DNA of 64,000 nt from Spirochaetaceae bacterium (GTDB taxonomy: Bacteria; Spirochaetota; Spirochaetia; Treponematales; Rectinemataceae): contig JANYKC010000027.1 of the NCBI GenBank assembly GCA_025358255.1, positions 1-64,000 of the forward strand, written 5' to 3'. This document shows, one piece after another, positions 7,459 to 15,876 of this stretch. Below the pieces are notes generated by a model. It searched no databases, had not been told where the DNA came from, and was given only the letters and a program-made list of their open reading frames with translations. Every line of letters begins with the position of its first letter. The stretch's first letter is position 1. The position numbers and the translations under genes were made by a program.

Positions 7459-9902
7459 CCCGCCCCATCCCTCCCCGACTCGCCTCGGGCCTCATGGCGA
7501 CGCGCTCCCTGGTCGAGGAAGGCGCGGAGAGCCTTGCGAATCCCGCGTTCGAAAAGGCGACCGGAAGGATCCTCATCGTCAGGCTTTCGCCTTGGACCGA
7601 CGTGGATCGATCCTCTTCCCACCTTGTCCTCTTCTCCGAAACTAGGAAGGCCCTGCCCGGAGCCTTCATTGATTTCGCCTTTTTCCCCGGGCGCCATGAT
7701 CGCGACCTCCTTGCAGCCGGGGATTTCCCCTGGTTCCATGGGATAGCCTCTGGACGAGGCCCTGATCATTTCGACCTTGTCATGGTCTCGAATGCCTTCG
7801 GCCTGGAGCTCGTCAACCTGCCCTGGCTGTTCAGCACCGCCCACCTTCCGCTTGGCAGCGTCGCCAGGGCCAAGCTGGACAATGCGCCCTTGGTCATCCT
7901 GGGCGGATCGAACGCATCCGCCTGCGGTCCCCTAGTCGGCGCGGACGATGCAATGGTGGATGGGCTTTTTTTCGGCGAAGGTGAAGGCGCTATAGGACCA
8001 CTCGCGGCAATCCTTGTCCGCCCGGAAGGCTCGCGCGCCCAGAGGCTCGCCAAGGCCGAGGGCATCGCCGGTTTCAAGGCTTTTGGGGCGGCGATGGGCG
8101 ATTCGATCGTTGTCTCGCGCACCTTGCCCTGCGCCCCTCCAGCGACGGGGGGATTGCCCCTGCTCAATTCCCCCGAATCCTCGACGGTCAGGCTCCAGAT
8201 CTCCGCAGGATGTCCTGGCCTCTGCTCCTTTTGCTTTGAAGGCTGGGACCGGAGACCCTATCGCGAAGTGCCATTCGCTGACATCATCGCCTCGGCCCGC
8301 GAACTCAGGCGATCAACCGGAGCCGACTCCCTCGAGGTCTACAGTTTCAATTTCAACACGCATTCCGAGATCGCCTTGCTCATATTCGAGCTAGGCCGCG
8401 TGTTCCGCCGGGTCAATCTCATGAGCCAGCGACTGGACATCCTCGCGGCGATGCCGGCCCTCCTCAAGGCCGAACTGGCCGCGGACAAGCGGTCCTTCAC
8501 CCTGGGCATAGAGGGCATCTCGCAAAGGATGCGCGCCTTGTACCGGAAAGGCCTTTCGGAGGAAGGACTCGAACGGCTCGAAAGCCTTCTTGTTGTCCCA
8601 GGCGTAAAGGAGCTCAAGCTCTTCTACATCGTTTCCGGTTTCGAGTCGCAGGCCGATATCGCTGAATTCCGCGCCTTCATGGAGCACCTGTCCGCGGAGC
8701 GCGGCGATCGAGCCCCCGGGTTGAAGATCCTCGCATCCGCAGGCTACCTCGTGCGGCTTCCCCGCACCCCCCTCCAATACGCGCCTTTGGCGCTCGAGGA
8801 AAAGCAGCTGCGCCTGATCGCGGATGCCCTGCGAGAATGCTGCGATGCCGCCGGCGTCGAGTTCCGCCTTGCTGCGCATTTCGACGAGTATTGCGCCGAC
8901 CAGCTCCTTTCGCTTGGGGACGGGCGGCTCCTCCCATGGCTCGGCTCGGTGCCGGCCAAAGGCCATGTCTATGACGGCAGCCTCTCCCGGGCCGCCTGGC
9001 CATCCCTGAAGGATGCAGCCCTCGCATCGGGACTCCTTTCGGCGGCCTTCCTTGACGAGAAGCCTGATACCTATAGGGGCGGCCTTCCCTTCCTTACCGC
9101 GGACAGCGCCGTCCTCCATCGCGAATACATCGCGGCAAAGGCCTTCCTGGACAGGGAGGCATGCCTGGGCGAAGGCTGCTCCGGCTGTGGAGCCTGCCCT
9201 GACCCTGGATCGGCGTCCTTCATCGGGAAGCACGTGATCAGATTACCCGACACCGTCCTCATCGATCGCATCATGCGCCTCGAATCCGCCAAGAGGGCGT
9301 TCGCGCCCGTCTTCGTGGAAGCTGTCATTCCGGAGGGACTCGCCGGGGCCACGACGGCCTACCTTGAAGCATGGTTGTCCCGCAGCTTGCTGGCTTCGGC
9401 TCCCGACTCCGAGCTGTCGCTCTTCGCCTGCCGCGAAATGCTTTTCTCGCCAGGGGATTTCCTCGGACTTGGAGAAGGGTTCACGGGAAAGGCGGTGTTC
9501 GGGCTCTTCGGGCCTTCAAAAGAACGGCTATGCGCCCTTGCCGCCGGATGCGGCCTTCATATCCTCGATTGCCTTCCCGCACCCCGGAAGGTCCGGGTGA
9601 GGATCGGCATCCCTTGGGGCGAAGCCGAGACCCTGGAATCCTTCCGCGAGTGGCTTGCGTTTTCCCATGTAACCGGCACGGAAAGCCGCATGGCCATCGG
9701 ACGCCGTTTTGTAGTCTCCACCCGCGACAAAAGGAAAGCAGTCATCCACGAGGCGGATTTCACCTGGGAAAAGGACAGCGCCGCGATTGACGCTGTCCTC
9801 GGGCAAAAAGCACGGCTCTCGGATTGGTTCAGGATCTGCGAAAAAAAGAGGGCCCCAGGAGCCCTGGGATTTCTCCCTCGCGTAAGGGTGGAGTCCTTGT
9901 AG
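7455..9902 (+). CDS. Radical SAM protein with YgiQ/B12-type-like N-terminal domain
   Basis: An 815-residue protein. The cluster motif CPGLCSFCFE (CxxxCxxC, about residues 253-262) follows an N-terminal ~240-residue domain with the PLVILGGSNASACGPL and FFGEGEGAI blocks seen upstream of many radical SAM cores. A second Cys group, CLGEGCSGCGACPD, lies near residues 570-585 and could hold another Fe-S cluster. The C-terminal part is not recognised. The start is TTG at 7455, overlapping the helicase stop (TTGA), with GGGAGG upstream; ATG 7494 is an alternative. It is probably cotranscribed with the helicase. The substrate cannot be named from sequence. Confidence 0.75.
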   Translation: MTRPIPPRLASGLMATRSLVEEGAESLANPAFEKATGRILIVRLSPWTDVDRSSSHLVLFSETRKALPGAFIDFAFFPGRHDRDLLAAGDFPWFHGIASGRGPDHFDLVMVSNAFGLELVNLPWLFSTAHLPLGSVARAKLDNAPLVILGGSNASACGPLVGADDAMVDGLFFGEGEGAIGPLAAILVRPEGSRAQRLAKAEGIAGFKAFGAAMGDSIVVSRTLPCAPPATGGLPLLNSPESSTVRLQISAGCPGLCSFCFEGWDRRPYREVPFADIIASARELRRSTGADSLEVYSFNFNTHSEIALLIFELGRVFRRVNLMSQRLDILAAMPALLKAELAADKRSFTLGIEGISQRMRALYRKGLSEEGLERLESLLVVPGVKELKLFYIVSGFESQADIAEFRAFMEHLSAERGDRAPGLKILASAGYLVRLPRTPLQYAPLALEEKQLRLIADALRECCDAAGVEFRLAAHFDEYCADQLLSLGDGRLLPWLGSVPAKGHVYDGSLSRAAWPSLKDAALASGLLSAAFLDEKPDTYRGGLPFLTADSAVLHREYIAAKAFLDREACLGEGCSGCGACPDPGSASFIGKHVIRLPDTVLIDRIMRLESAKRAFAPVFVEAVIPEGLAGATTAYLEAWLSRSLLASAPDSELSLFACREMLFSPGDFLGLGEGFTGKAVFGLFGPSKERLCALAAGCGLHILDCLPAPRKVRVRIGIPWGEAETLESFREWLAFSHVTGTESRMAIGRRFVVSTRDKRKAVIHEADFTWEKDSAAIDAVLGQKARLSDWFRICEKKRAPGALGFLPRVRVESL

Positions 9903-9921
9903 CCAGGGTTTGTCCTAGGGC

Positions 9922-10281
9922 TTAGGGCTCGTATCGCGCCATGTTGATATCCGTCTCGAAAACCTCGACGGCCGAGAGGGGCGCCTCCGGCAGGAGGCGC
10001 GCGATTCCCTCGAAGACATACCGTGAGATGCGTTCGGCGCTCGGGTCTCCCTGGAAGTATTCGATGTCGTTGAGGAGCCCATGGTCAAGGACGGCGAGCA
10101 CCTCGCGGAGTGCCGCCTTGAGTTCACCGAAGTCCAGGAGCATGCCGCCCTCGTCGAGCCCTGGTCCTGCCGCGTATACCCTGACCTTGTAGTTGTGCCC
10201 GTGAAGGCGCTCGCATTTTCCATGATAGCGAGTGAGGAAATGGGCTGCCGAAAAACCGCCCTCGACGCGGACGCTGTACAT
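9922..10281 (-). CDS. queD: 6-carboxytetrahydropterin synthase (QueD/PTPS family)
   Basis: A 119-residue T-fold enzyme. Zinc ligands are visible as His in GFSAAHFL and in the pair LHGHNY; the catalytic Cys is in KCERLHGHNY, and Asp/His follow in AVLDHGLLND with Glu in VFETDINM. The family converts dihydroneopterin triphosphate to 6-carboxytetrahydropterin in queuosine synthesis, or acts as 6-pyruvoyl-tetrahydropterin synthase. The ATG at 10281 has GGAGG at 5 nt. No queC or queE is visible here; a FolE2 that could supply its substrate is encoded at 36926-37726. Tail to tail with the radical SAM gene. Confidence 0.9.
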   Translation of the reverse strand: MYSVRVEGGFSAAHFLTRYHGKCERLHGHNYKVRVYAAGPGLDEGGMLLDFGELKAALREVLAVLDHGLLNDIEYFQGDPSAERISRYVFEGIARLLPEAPLSAVEVFETDINMARYEP

Positions 10282-10374
10282 GGGGGCCTCCGTCAAGATG
10301 ATATTAGCGAAAAGGCGCCGTCCTGAAAAGCGCCTGCGAGGACCTGACCTTGGGATGCCGCCGCCTCGTGGCCC

Positions 10375-10404
10375 TTGCCCGCCTCCTCGCGCCGGTGCTA
10401 TGGT
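10375..10404 (+). promoter_or_regulatory. Promoter of murE, candidate leaderless
   Basis: TTGCCC (10375-10380), an 18-nt spacer and TATGGT (10399-10404), with TGC just before it (extended -10). Six nt later comes the ATG at 10411. No Shine-Dalgarno sequence is present. Confidence 0.5.
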
Positions 10405-10410
10405 TTCGCA

Positions 10411-11958
10411 ATGTCCCCAAAACTCCTTTCGCTCACGGGCGGCATAGTCCCCCTCGACACTCGAGGCCAGAGCGATCCGGAAATACTCGGATTGGCCTAT
10501 GACTCCCGGGCGGTCAGGCCCGGATTCCTGTTTTTCGCCCTGCCCGGCCTCCATGCGGACGGCAAGACCTTCATCCAATCCGCAATCCAGGCCGGGGCCG
10601 CCGCCGTCATCCACGAAGGCAATCTGGAAACCTACGACCCTAGCGTCTCTTACATCAGGGTCGGATCAAGCCGCGTCGCGATGTCGCCTGTCGCGGCTGC
10701 ATTCCATGCCTATCCATCTACGAAGCTGGCGGTGATCGGCGTCACCGGCACGGAGGGAAAGAGCACTACAGTCTACCTCGCCTGGCAGCTCCTCAATCTT
10801 TCCGGACACCCAGCCGGCTTTTTTTCCACTGTCATGTCCGATACCGGGGGGGGAGAGAGGCCCAACCCCGAACACCAGACGACTCCCGAGGCTCCCGCGG
10901 TGCAACGGATGCTCGCGGAGATGGTGGACGCAGGGTATGGATACGCGGTCGTCGAATCCTCCTCGCACGGCCTCTCTCCCCGGCTCAGCCGCCTAGGCGA
11001 CGTCGCCTTCGACGTGGGGATCTTCATGAACGTCACCTACGAACACCTGGAGTTCCACGGCTCATTCGAGCAGTACCGTGACGACAAGGCGAACCTCTTC
11101 CGGGCCCTCGATCGCACAACGCACCACAAGGCCGTGATGGGACGGGACCGCGAGCTTCCCTCCTTCGGCGTGGCCTGCGCGGACGATCCCTCCTTCTCCT
11201 ATTTCGCTTCGGTGACGAAGAAGCCCACGCGCCTGTTTTCCTCGAAGGGCAATCCCGCCGATTTCCATGCGAGTTCCGTCGTCTGTGACGAGTCCGGGGC
11301 CTCCTTCGTGATCGAGGCGGGGGACGAAAGGGAGGCCGCGCGGATCGAGCTTCCAGGTGGTTTCAACGTGGACAATGCCCTTGCCGCCCTGTTGGCGGTG
11401 AGCGGTGTCACGGGAGAGGACTGGAAGGACTTCCTCCCCCTTCTTCCGCTCCTTCGCCCTGTCCTTGGCCGCATGACGCGGGTGGACCATGGCCAGCCTT
11501 TCGAGGTCATAGTCGATTACGCCCATACCCCTTCGTCCTTCAAGGCCGTGTTCCCATCGCTGCGAGGGCGGGCGAAGGCGCGCATGATCTGCGTCTTCGG
11601 ATCGGGCGGCGAGCGCGACACGGGAAAAAGGCCACTCCAGGGAAGGATAGCGGCCGATTGGTTCGATATAGTCATCCTGGCGGACGAGGATCCCCGCGGC
11701 GAGGACAGCATCGAACTCCTCGAGGCGATCGCGGCCGGTTGCCCGGAACGCCGCCGAGGCGTGGACCTCTTCATCATCCCGGACCGGCCGACCGCGGTGG
11801 CCAAGGCCCTCGAACTGGCCCGGCCTGGCGACATAGTGGCCCTCCTTGGCAAGGGTCATGAGAATTCGATCATTTACGCGGAAGGCCCGGTCCCTTACGA
11901 TGAAATAGGGTGCGCGCATGAGGCCCTTTCGGCACTCGGCTACAAGGAGCGAACATGA
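10411..11958 (+). CDS. murE: UDP-N-acetylmuramyl-tripeptide synthetase (MurE)
   Basis: A 515-residue cytoplasmic Mur ligase that would add the third stem-peptide amino acid to UDP-MurNAc-L-Ala-D-Glu. It has the P-loop GVTGTEGKSTT, the NPEHQTTPEA block, the central SSHGLSPRL motif, NVTYEHLEFHGS and C-terminal FGSGGERDTGKRP. The amino-acid specificity position reads DEDPRGED rather than the DNPR of meso-DAP enzymes, so the substrate may be ornithine or lysine. The start is set at ATG 10411, where the conserved N-terminus begins, although a TTG lies at 10375. It overlaps ddl by 4 nt. Confidence 0.92.
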   Translation: MSPKLLSLTGGIVPLDTRGQSDPEILGLAYDSRAVRPGFLFFALPGLHADGKTFIQSAIQAGAAAVIHEGNLETYDPSVSYIRVGSSRVAMSPVAAAFHAYPSTKLAVIGVTGTEGKSTTVYLAWQLLNLSGHPAGFFSTVMSDTGGGERPNPEHQTTPEAPAVQRMLAEMVDAGYGYAVVESSSHGLSPRLSRLGDVAFDVGIFMNVTYEHLEFHGSFEQYRDDKANLFRALDRTTHHKAVMGRDRELPSFGVACADDPSFSYFASVTKKPTRLFSSKGNPADFHASSVVCDESGASFVIEAGDEREAARIELPGGFNVDNALAALLAVSGVTGEDWKDFLPLLPLLRPVLGRMTRVDHGQPFEVIVDYAHTPSSFKAVFPSLRGRAKARMICVFGSGGERDTGKRPLQGRIAADWFDIVILADEDPRGEDSIELLEAIAAGCPERRRGVDLFIIPDRPTAVAKALELARPGDIVALLGKGHENSIIYAEGPVPYDEIGCAHEALSALGYKERT

Positions 11959-13064
11959 AACGCGTAGTCGTCCTCTATGGCGGCAAATCGGGGGAGCATG
12001 AGGTCTCGCGGATATCCTCGGCGAGCATCGTGAAGCACCTTGACCCCCGTCAATTCGATTGCGTCCTCGTCGGTGTGCAAAAGACAGGCGAATGGACTTT
12101 GCAGCCGCCTGGATTGGCTGCCGAGGTCCGTGCCGGCCGCAACCCCATCCCGATAGGAGACGGCCAGAAGGTGATGGCCTCCCCGGGGGCAGGCCTCTTC
12201 GTCGAATCGCAGGGACGCGTGGAAGCGCTTCCCTGCGATGTCGTGTTCCCTGTGCTCCATGGTACCTTCGGGGAGGATGGCACGATCCAGGGTCTCCTCG
12301 AGGTGGCGGGCCTTCCCTATGTCGGCGCTTCGGTGATGGGCTCCGCCCTCGGCATGGACAAGGACAGGGCAAAATCGCTGTGGGCAGCCGCGGGGATTCC
12401 AGTGCTGCCCTGGATCACCGCGCGCCGTCGCGACCTGGCAGAGGCTCCTTTTGCGTCGCTGTGCGCGAGGGTGGGCGCCGAGCTCGGTTGGCCGGCCTTC
12501 GTAAAGCCAGTCTGCGCAGGCTCGTCGGTCGGCGCGTCCAAGGCCAAGGATGCCTTGGGCTTGAGGGCGGCCCTCGACCAAGCGCTGGAATGGGACGAGC
12601 GAGCCATCATCGAGACTTACTGCCATGCCCGCGAAATCGAATGTTCAGTCCTTGGCAACTCGGGAAAAGGGGGCAACGACCTTGTGGCCTTCGAGCCTGG
12701 GGAAGTGATACCGAACCACGAGTTCTACGACTACGAAGCCAAGTACATCGACCCCGACGGCGCCCGCCTCGACATCCCGGCGCGCATCGATCCACAGGTC
12801 GCGGAACGCGTGCGGAAGATCGCCATCGCCGCCCACGAGGAACTCGAGATCTCCGGCCTTTCCCGTGTGGATTTCTTCATCGCCCGGGACACCGGCAGGC
12901 TCTACCTCAACGAGCTCAACACGATGCCAGGCTTCACCTCGATCTCGATGTATCCCAAGATGTGCGAGGCCGGAGGCCTCCCCTACCCAGACCTCCTCTC
13001 CCGGCTCATCGCATTGGCGCTCGAAAGGCACGCGGAGCGAAGCGGCCTGCGCTTCAGCTACTGA
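11955..13064 (+). CDS. ddl: D-alanine--D-alanine ligase
   Basis: A 369-residue ATP-grasp ligase that makes the D-Ala-D-Ala dipeptide for peptidoglycan. It starts VVVLYGGKSGEHEVS, has the FPVLHGTFGEDGTIQG block, ATP-grasp motifs KPVCAGSSVGASKA and IECSVLGN, and the magnesium-binding LNELNTMPGFTSISMYP near the C-terminus. The ATG overlaps the murE stop as ATGA, so the two cell-wall genes are translationally coupled. Length and motif order are those of a complete enzyme. Confidence 0.95.
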   Translation: MKRVVVLYGGKSGEHEVSRISSASIVKHLDPRQFDCVLVGVQKTGEWTLQPPGLAAEVRAGRNPIPIGDGQKVMASPGAGLFVESQGRVEALPCDVVFPVLHGTFGEDGTIQGLLEVAGLPYVGASVMGSALGMDKDRAKSLWAAAGIPVLPWITARRRDLAEAPFASLCARVGAELGWPAFVKPVCAGSSVGASKAKDALGLRAALDQALEWDERAIIETYCHAREIECSVLGNSGKGGNDLVAFEPGEVIPNHEFYDYEAKYIDPDGARLDIPARIDPQVAERVRKIAIAAHEELEISGLSRVDFFIARDTGRLYLNELNTMPGFTSISMYPKMCEAGGLPYPDLLSRLIALALERHAERSGLRFSY

Positions 13065-13067
13065 TCC

Positions 13068-14273
13068 ATGAAGGCGAAAATCCGCCTGGATGTCATCAGC
13101 CTCCTGTCGACCCTCGGATTTTTCGGCATCTTCTCCACTACGATCTCGAAGAGCCCGGTCCTTCCCCTTTTCGTCCGCTCGATGGGCGGCTCAACAGACA
13201 CAATTGGTCTCATTTCGGCGATATCCCCGCTGGCGGGGATCCTGTTCAGTTTCCCGATAGGATTGCTGGCGGATCGCCTTGGCAGGAAGCGGCTCCTCGT
13301 GGCGGCCGCCCTCGTGTTCGTGGGCGCGCCGGCCCTCTACGTCTTCGTCACGAATCCCTATTGGCTCATCCCCATAAGGTTCTTCCACGGCATCGGCACT
13401 GCCATCCTTGGCCCTGTCTCGTCGGCCATCATCATTGCCGAATACCGTGGTTCCAAAGGCGAAAAGCTCGGGATCTATTCATCGGCGACCCTCGTGGGCA
13501 GGAGCCTTGCGCCCCTTGCAGGCGGGGCCATCATCTCGCTATTCGCCTCGATGCAGCAAGGCTGGAATTTCCGGCTTGTCTATGCGGCCGCCTTCCTCCT
13601 CTCCCTCCCAGTCCTGTTCCTCGCCTTTCTCATGCCGGACAAGGCCGACAGCGGGGTCAAGCGGCTTTCGCTTCTCGATTTCGCCTCGAGCCTTGGGACC
13701 TTCCTCACGAACCGGCGGCTCCTCGGGACCGCGATGGTGGAGATGGCCACCTATTTCGCCTATGGCGGGTTCGAGACCTACCTGCCGCTCTACCTCCAAG
13801 GCAAGGGCCTCCCGAGCTACCAGATAGGCCTGGTCTTCTCCCTCCAGATCCTCGCGATCGCGCTCTCGAAACCCCTTTTCGGGAAGCTCTCTGACCGCAT
13901 TGACCGGAGGATGCAAGTGCTTGCCGGCATAGTCATCCTGGGAGCATCCTTCGCGGCCATTCCCTTGGCCACGGGCATAGCGGGAGCGACGGCCATCGGC
14001 ACCCTCTTCGGCCTCGGCCTCTCCTTCTCGACCGTCGCCACAAGCACCTATGTCTCCGACGTAGCCGCCCAGGAAAACCTCGGAGCGTCGCTGGGCGCCT
14101 TGTCGTCCATCATGGACATCGGCCACTCGACAGGTCCCCTGGTGATCGGCATCGTAATCCAGGCAGCGACGATGGGCGCTGGATTCATCGCAGGCTCCGC
14201 CGTGTGCGCCGCATCGGCAATACTATTCGCATTGCTCGCCTTCAGGGACAAGGCGCCATCGGCATCCGACTAG
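13068..14273 (+). CDS. MFS transporter
   Basis: A 401-residue polytopic membrane protein with about twelve hydrophobic segments. The loop 2-3 signature of the major facilitator superfamily is visible as GLLADRLGRKRLL (about residues 65-77), and its counterpart in the second half is FGKLSDRIDRR. The two-half architecture fits a drug or small-metabolite antiporter, but the substrate cannot be told. It begins 3 nt after ddl and is probably the third gene of the murE operon. Confidence 0.88.
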   Translation: MKAKIRLDVISLLSTLGFFGIFSTTISKSPVLPLFVRSMGGSTDTIGLISAISPLAGILFSFPIGLLADRLGRKRLLVAAALVFVGAPALYVFVTNPYWLIPIRFFHGIGTAILGPVSSAIIIAEYRGSKGEKLGIYSSATLVGRSLAPLAGGAIISLFASMQQGWNFRLVYAAAFLLSLPVLFLAFLMPDKADSGVKRLSLLDFASSLGTFLTNRRLLGTAMVEMATYFAYGGFETYLPLYLQGKGLPSYQIGLVFSLQILAIALSKPLFGKLSDRIDRRMQVLAGIVILGASFAAIPLATGIAGATAIGTLFGLGLSFSTVATSTYVSDVAAQENLGASLGALSSIMDIGHSTGPLVIGIVIQAATMGAGFIAGSAVCAASAILFALLAFRDKAPSASD

Positions 14274-14470
14274 CCATCCTCACCGATACCGAGCCGCGCG
14301 CACATCTTTGCTCCGCGGTCCCGCCACTCCATGCCCGGAGCGGTGCTGCCCAGGAGCTCCCCTGCATCCACGAGGGTATGAGCCAGCTCGACGGCGGCGC
14401 CAAGGCGCGTGGCTTTCCCGATCGCGAGATGCCAATACCGGACGGCCTTAGCCCTCGAGCCGACATCCAC
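14270..14470 (-). pseudogene. C-terminal TPR-like fragment of a large regulator
   Basis: The minus frame encodes about 66 residues with a TPR-like helix pair (KAVRYWHLAIGKATRLGAAV, then ELAHTLVDAGELLGST). This resembles the extreme C-terminus of adenylate-cyclase or LuxR-type ATPase/TPR regulators. A TGA lies two codons before the first possible start (GTG 14470), and upstream the DNA becomes AT-rich and non-coding. It is probably a 3' relic whose body has been deleted. It overlaps the MFS stop by 4 nt. Confidence 0.4.
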
Positions 14471-14593
14471 ACATCACCGCTATGAGCATAATTGCATATC
14501 CATAAAATACTTAATTGCCTTGCTCTGGCGCAATATCCCAATTGATACTACACTAAGGTATTGCTTGCATATCGGTAAGCAGGAGGCTGATCC
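14471..14593 (+). promoter_or_regulatory. AT-rich promoter region of the ornithine aminotransferase gene
   Basis: This 120-nt stretch is visibly AT-rich compared with its surroundings. Candidate elements are TTGCTC (14520) with GATACT (14544) at 18 nt, and TTGATA (14542) further down. AGGAGG (14580-14585) is the ribosome binding site. I cannot choose between the promoter candidates. Confidence 0.35.
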
Positions 14594-15796
14594 ATGAATT
14601 CCCAGGACTGCATCGCATTGGACGAGAAGTACGGCGCGAACAATTACCATCCGCTTCCCGTAGTCATTTCGTGGGCAGAAGGCTGCAGGGTCAGGGATCC
14701 CGAGGGAAAACTCTATTACGATTTCCTCTCTGCCTATTCGGCAGTCAACCAGGGGCATCGACACCCCAGGATACTCAAGGCCGTGCGGGACCAACTCGAC
14801 TCAGTCACGCTGACCAGCCGGGCTTTCCACAACGACCGGATGGGGCTTTTCCTCAAGAAGCTCTGTGAGTTCACCGGCTTCGAGATGGCGCTCCCCATGA
14901 ATACCGGGGCCGAAGCGGTGGAAACCGCCCTGAAGGCCGCGCGTCGATGGGGCGTGGAAGTGAAAGGCGTCGAGAATGGCAAGCAGGAAATCATCTGCGT
15001 TGACGGCAATTTCCACGGCCGAACGCTGGCTGTCATCTCGATGTCAAGCGATCCTGATTCCACGGTCAATTACGGTCCTTATATCCCCGGCTTCAGGCGT
15101 GTTCCCTACGCGGACGCCAAGGCGATGGAGAAAGCCATTACGCCCAATACCGTCGCCGTCGTCATCGAACCGATACAGGGCGAAGCCGGAGTCCTTGTGC
15201 CGCCCGAAGGCTACCTCAAGGCGGTGCGCGGGATGTGCACGAGGAACAAGGTGCTCTTTGTCTGCGACGAGATCCAGACCGGTTTCTGTCGGACCGGCAA
15301 GCGCTTCGCCTGGGAGCACGAGGAAGCCCGGCCAGACATAATGTGCCTTGGGAAAGCCCTAGGAGGCGGCATCATGCCCATCTCCGCCATTGTCGCAGAC
15401 AAAGAGGTGATGGGGGTCTTCACGCCTGGGACGCATGGATCGACCTTCGGCGGCAATCCGCTCGCATCAGCGATTGGCATCGCCGCCCTTGAGGTCCTGG
15501 AGGACGAAAAGCTGGATGAGAAGGCCGAATGGCTCGGCGGGATTTTCCGGAAGGAACTTGGAAAGATGCAGTGCGCGAAGATGCGGGAGGTCCGCGGCAA
15601 GGGTCTCCTCAACGCCGTGGTATTTGAGGCCGGGTTCGAGGCCTGGAATGCCTGCATCGCCCTCCTCAAGGCTGGCCTCCTTGCCAAGCAGACCCATGGC
15701 AACATAATCCGCTTCGCGCCGCCGCTGGTCATCAGCGAAAAGGAACTACAAGAGGCGATTGGGATCATCAAGGGAGTTTTCGAAAGGATCGGCTGA
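14594..15796 (+). CDS. rocD: Ornithine--oxo-acid aminotransferase
   Basis: A 400-residue class-III PLP aminotransferase that would convert ornithine and 2-oxoglutarate to glutamate semialdehyde and glutamate. It has the N-terminal YGANNYHPLPVV block typical of ornithine aminotransferases, MNTGAEAVETALKAAR for PLP phosphate binding, NFHGRTLAVIS, FVCDEIQTGFCRTGK with the PLP Asp, and the Schiff-base Lys in MCLGKALGGG (about residue 253). A strong AGGAGG precedes the ATG. It stands alone. If the peptidoglycan contains ornithine, as in treponemes, this enzyme would also compete for that pool. Confidence 0.93.
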   Translation: MNSQDCIALDEKYGANNYHPLPVVISWAEGCRVRDPEGKLYYDFLSAYSAVNQGHRHPRILKAVRDQLDSVTLTSRAFHNDRMGLFLKKLCEFTGFEMALPMNTGAEAVETALKAARRWGVEVKGVENGKQEIICVDGNFHGRTLAVISMSSDPDSTVNYGPYIPGFRRVPYADAKAMEKAITPNTVAVVIEPIQGEAGVLVPPEGYLKAVRGMCTRNKVLFVCDEIQTGFCRTGKRFAWEHEEARPDIMCLGKALGGGIMPISAIVADKEVMGVFTPGTHGSTFGGNPLASAIGIAALEVLEDEKLDEKAEWLGGIFRKELGKMQCAKMREVRGKGLLNAVVFEAGFEAWNACIALLKAGLLAKQTHGNIIRFAPPLVISEKELQEAIGIIKGVFERIG

Positions 15797-15800
15797 CGCA

Positions 15801-15830
15801 TTGCGACGAGGCGGCAAGGTGGGCTATATT
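15801..15830 (+). promoter_or_regulatory. Promoter of the 270-residue unknown gene
   Basis: TTGCGA (15801-15806), an 18-nt spacer and TATATT (15825-15830). The predicted start of transcription is near 15837, leaving a leader of about 40 nt with GGGAG before the ATG at 15877. This is an ordinary leadered promoter, useful for contrast with the leaderless ones. Confidence 0.55.
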
Positions 15831-15876
15831 TCCGCCATGTTCGGCAGCGACCTTCCTGGATCGCGGGAGTACGGCG

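Noticed and set aside
12059..13894. A 611-codon open frame on the plus strand spanning ddl and the MFS gene
   Set aside because: It is a shifted frame of two well-supported genes, rich in Arg, Pro and His, with no family features; a normal by-product of GC-rich coding DNA.
15825..15840. Leaderless start at ATG 15837, 6 nt after TATATT
   Set aside because: That ATG opens a different frame which ends after about 43 codons and has no features; the real gene starts at 15877 with a ribosome site, so this is a leadered promoter.
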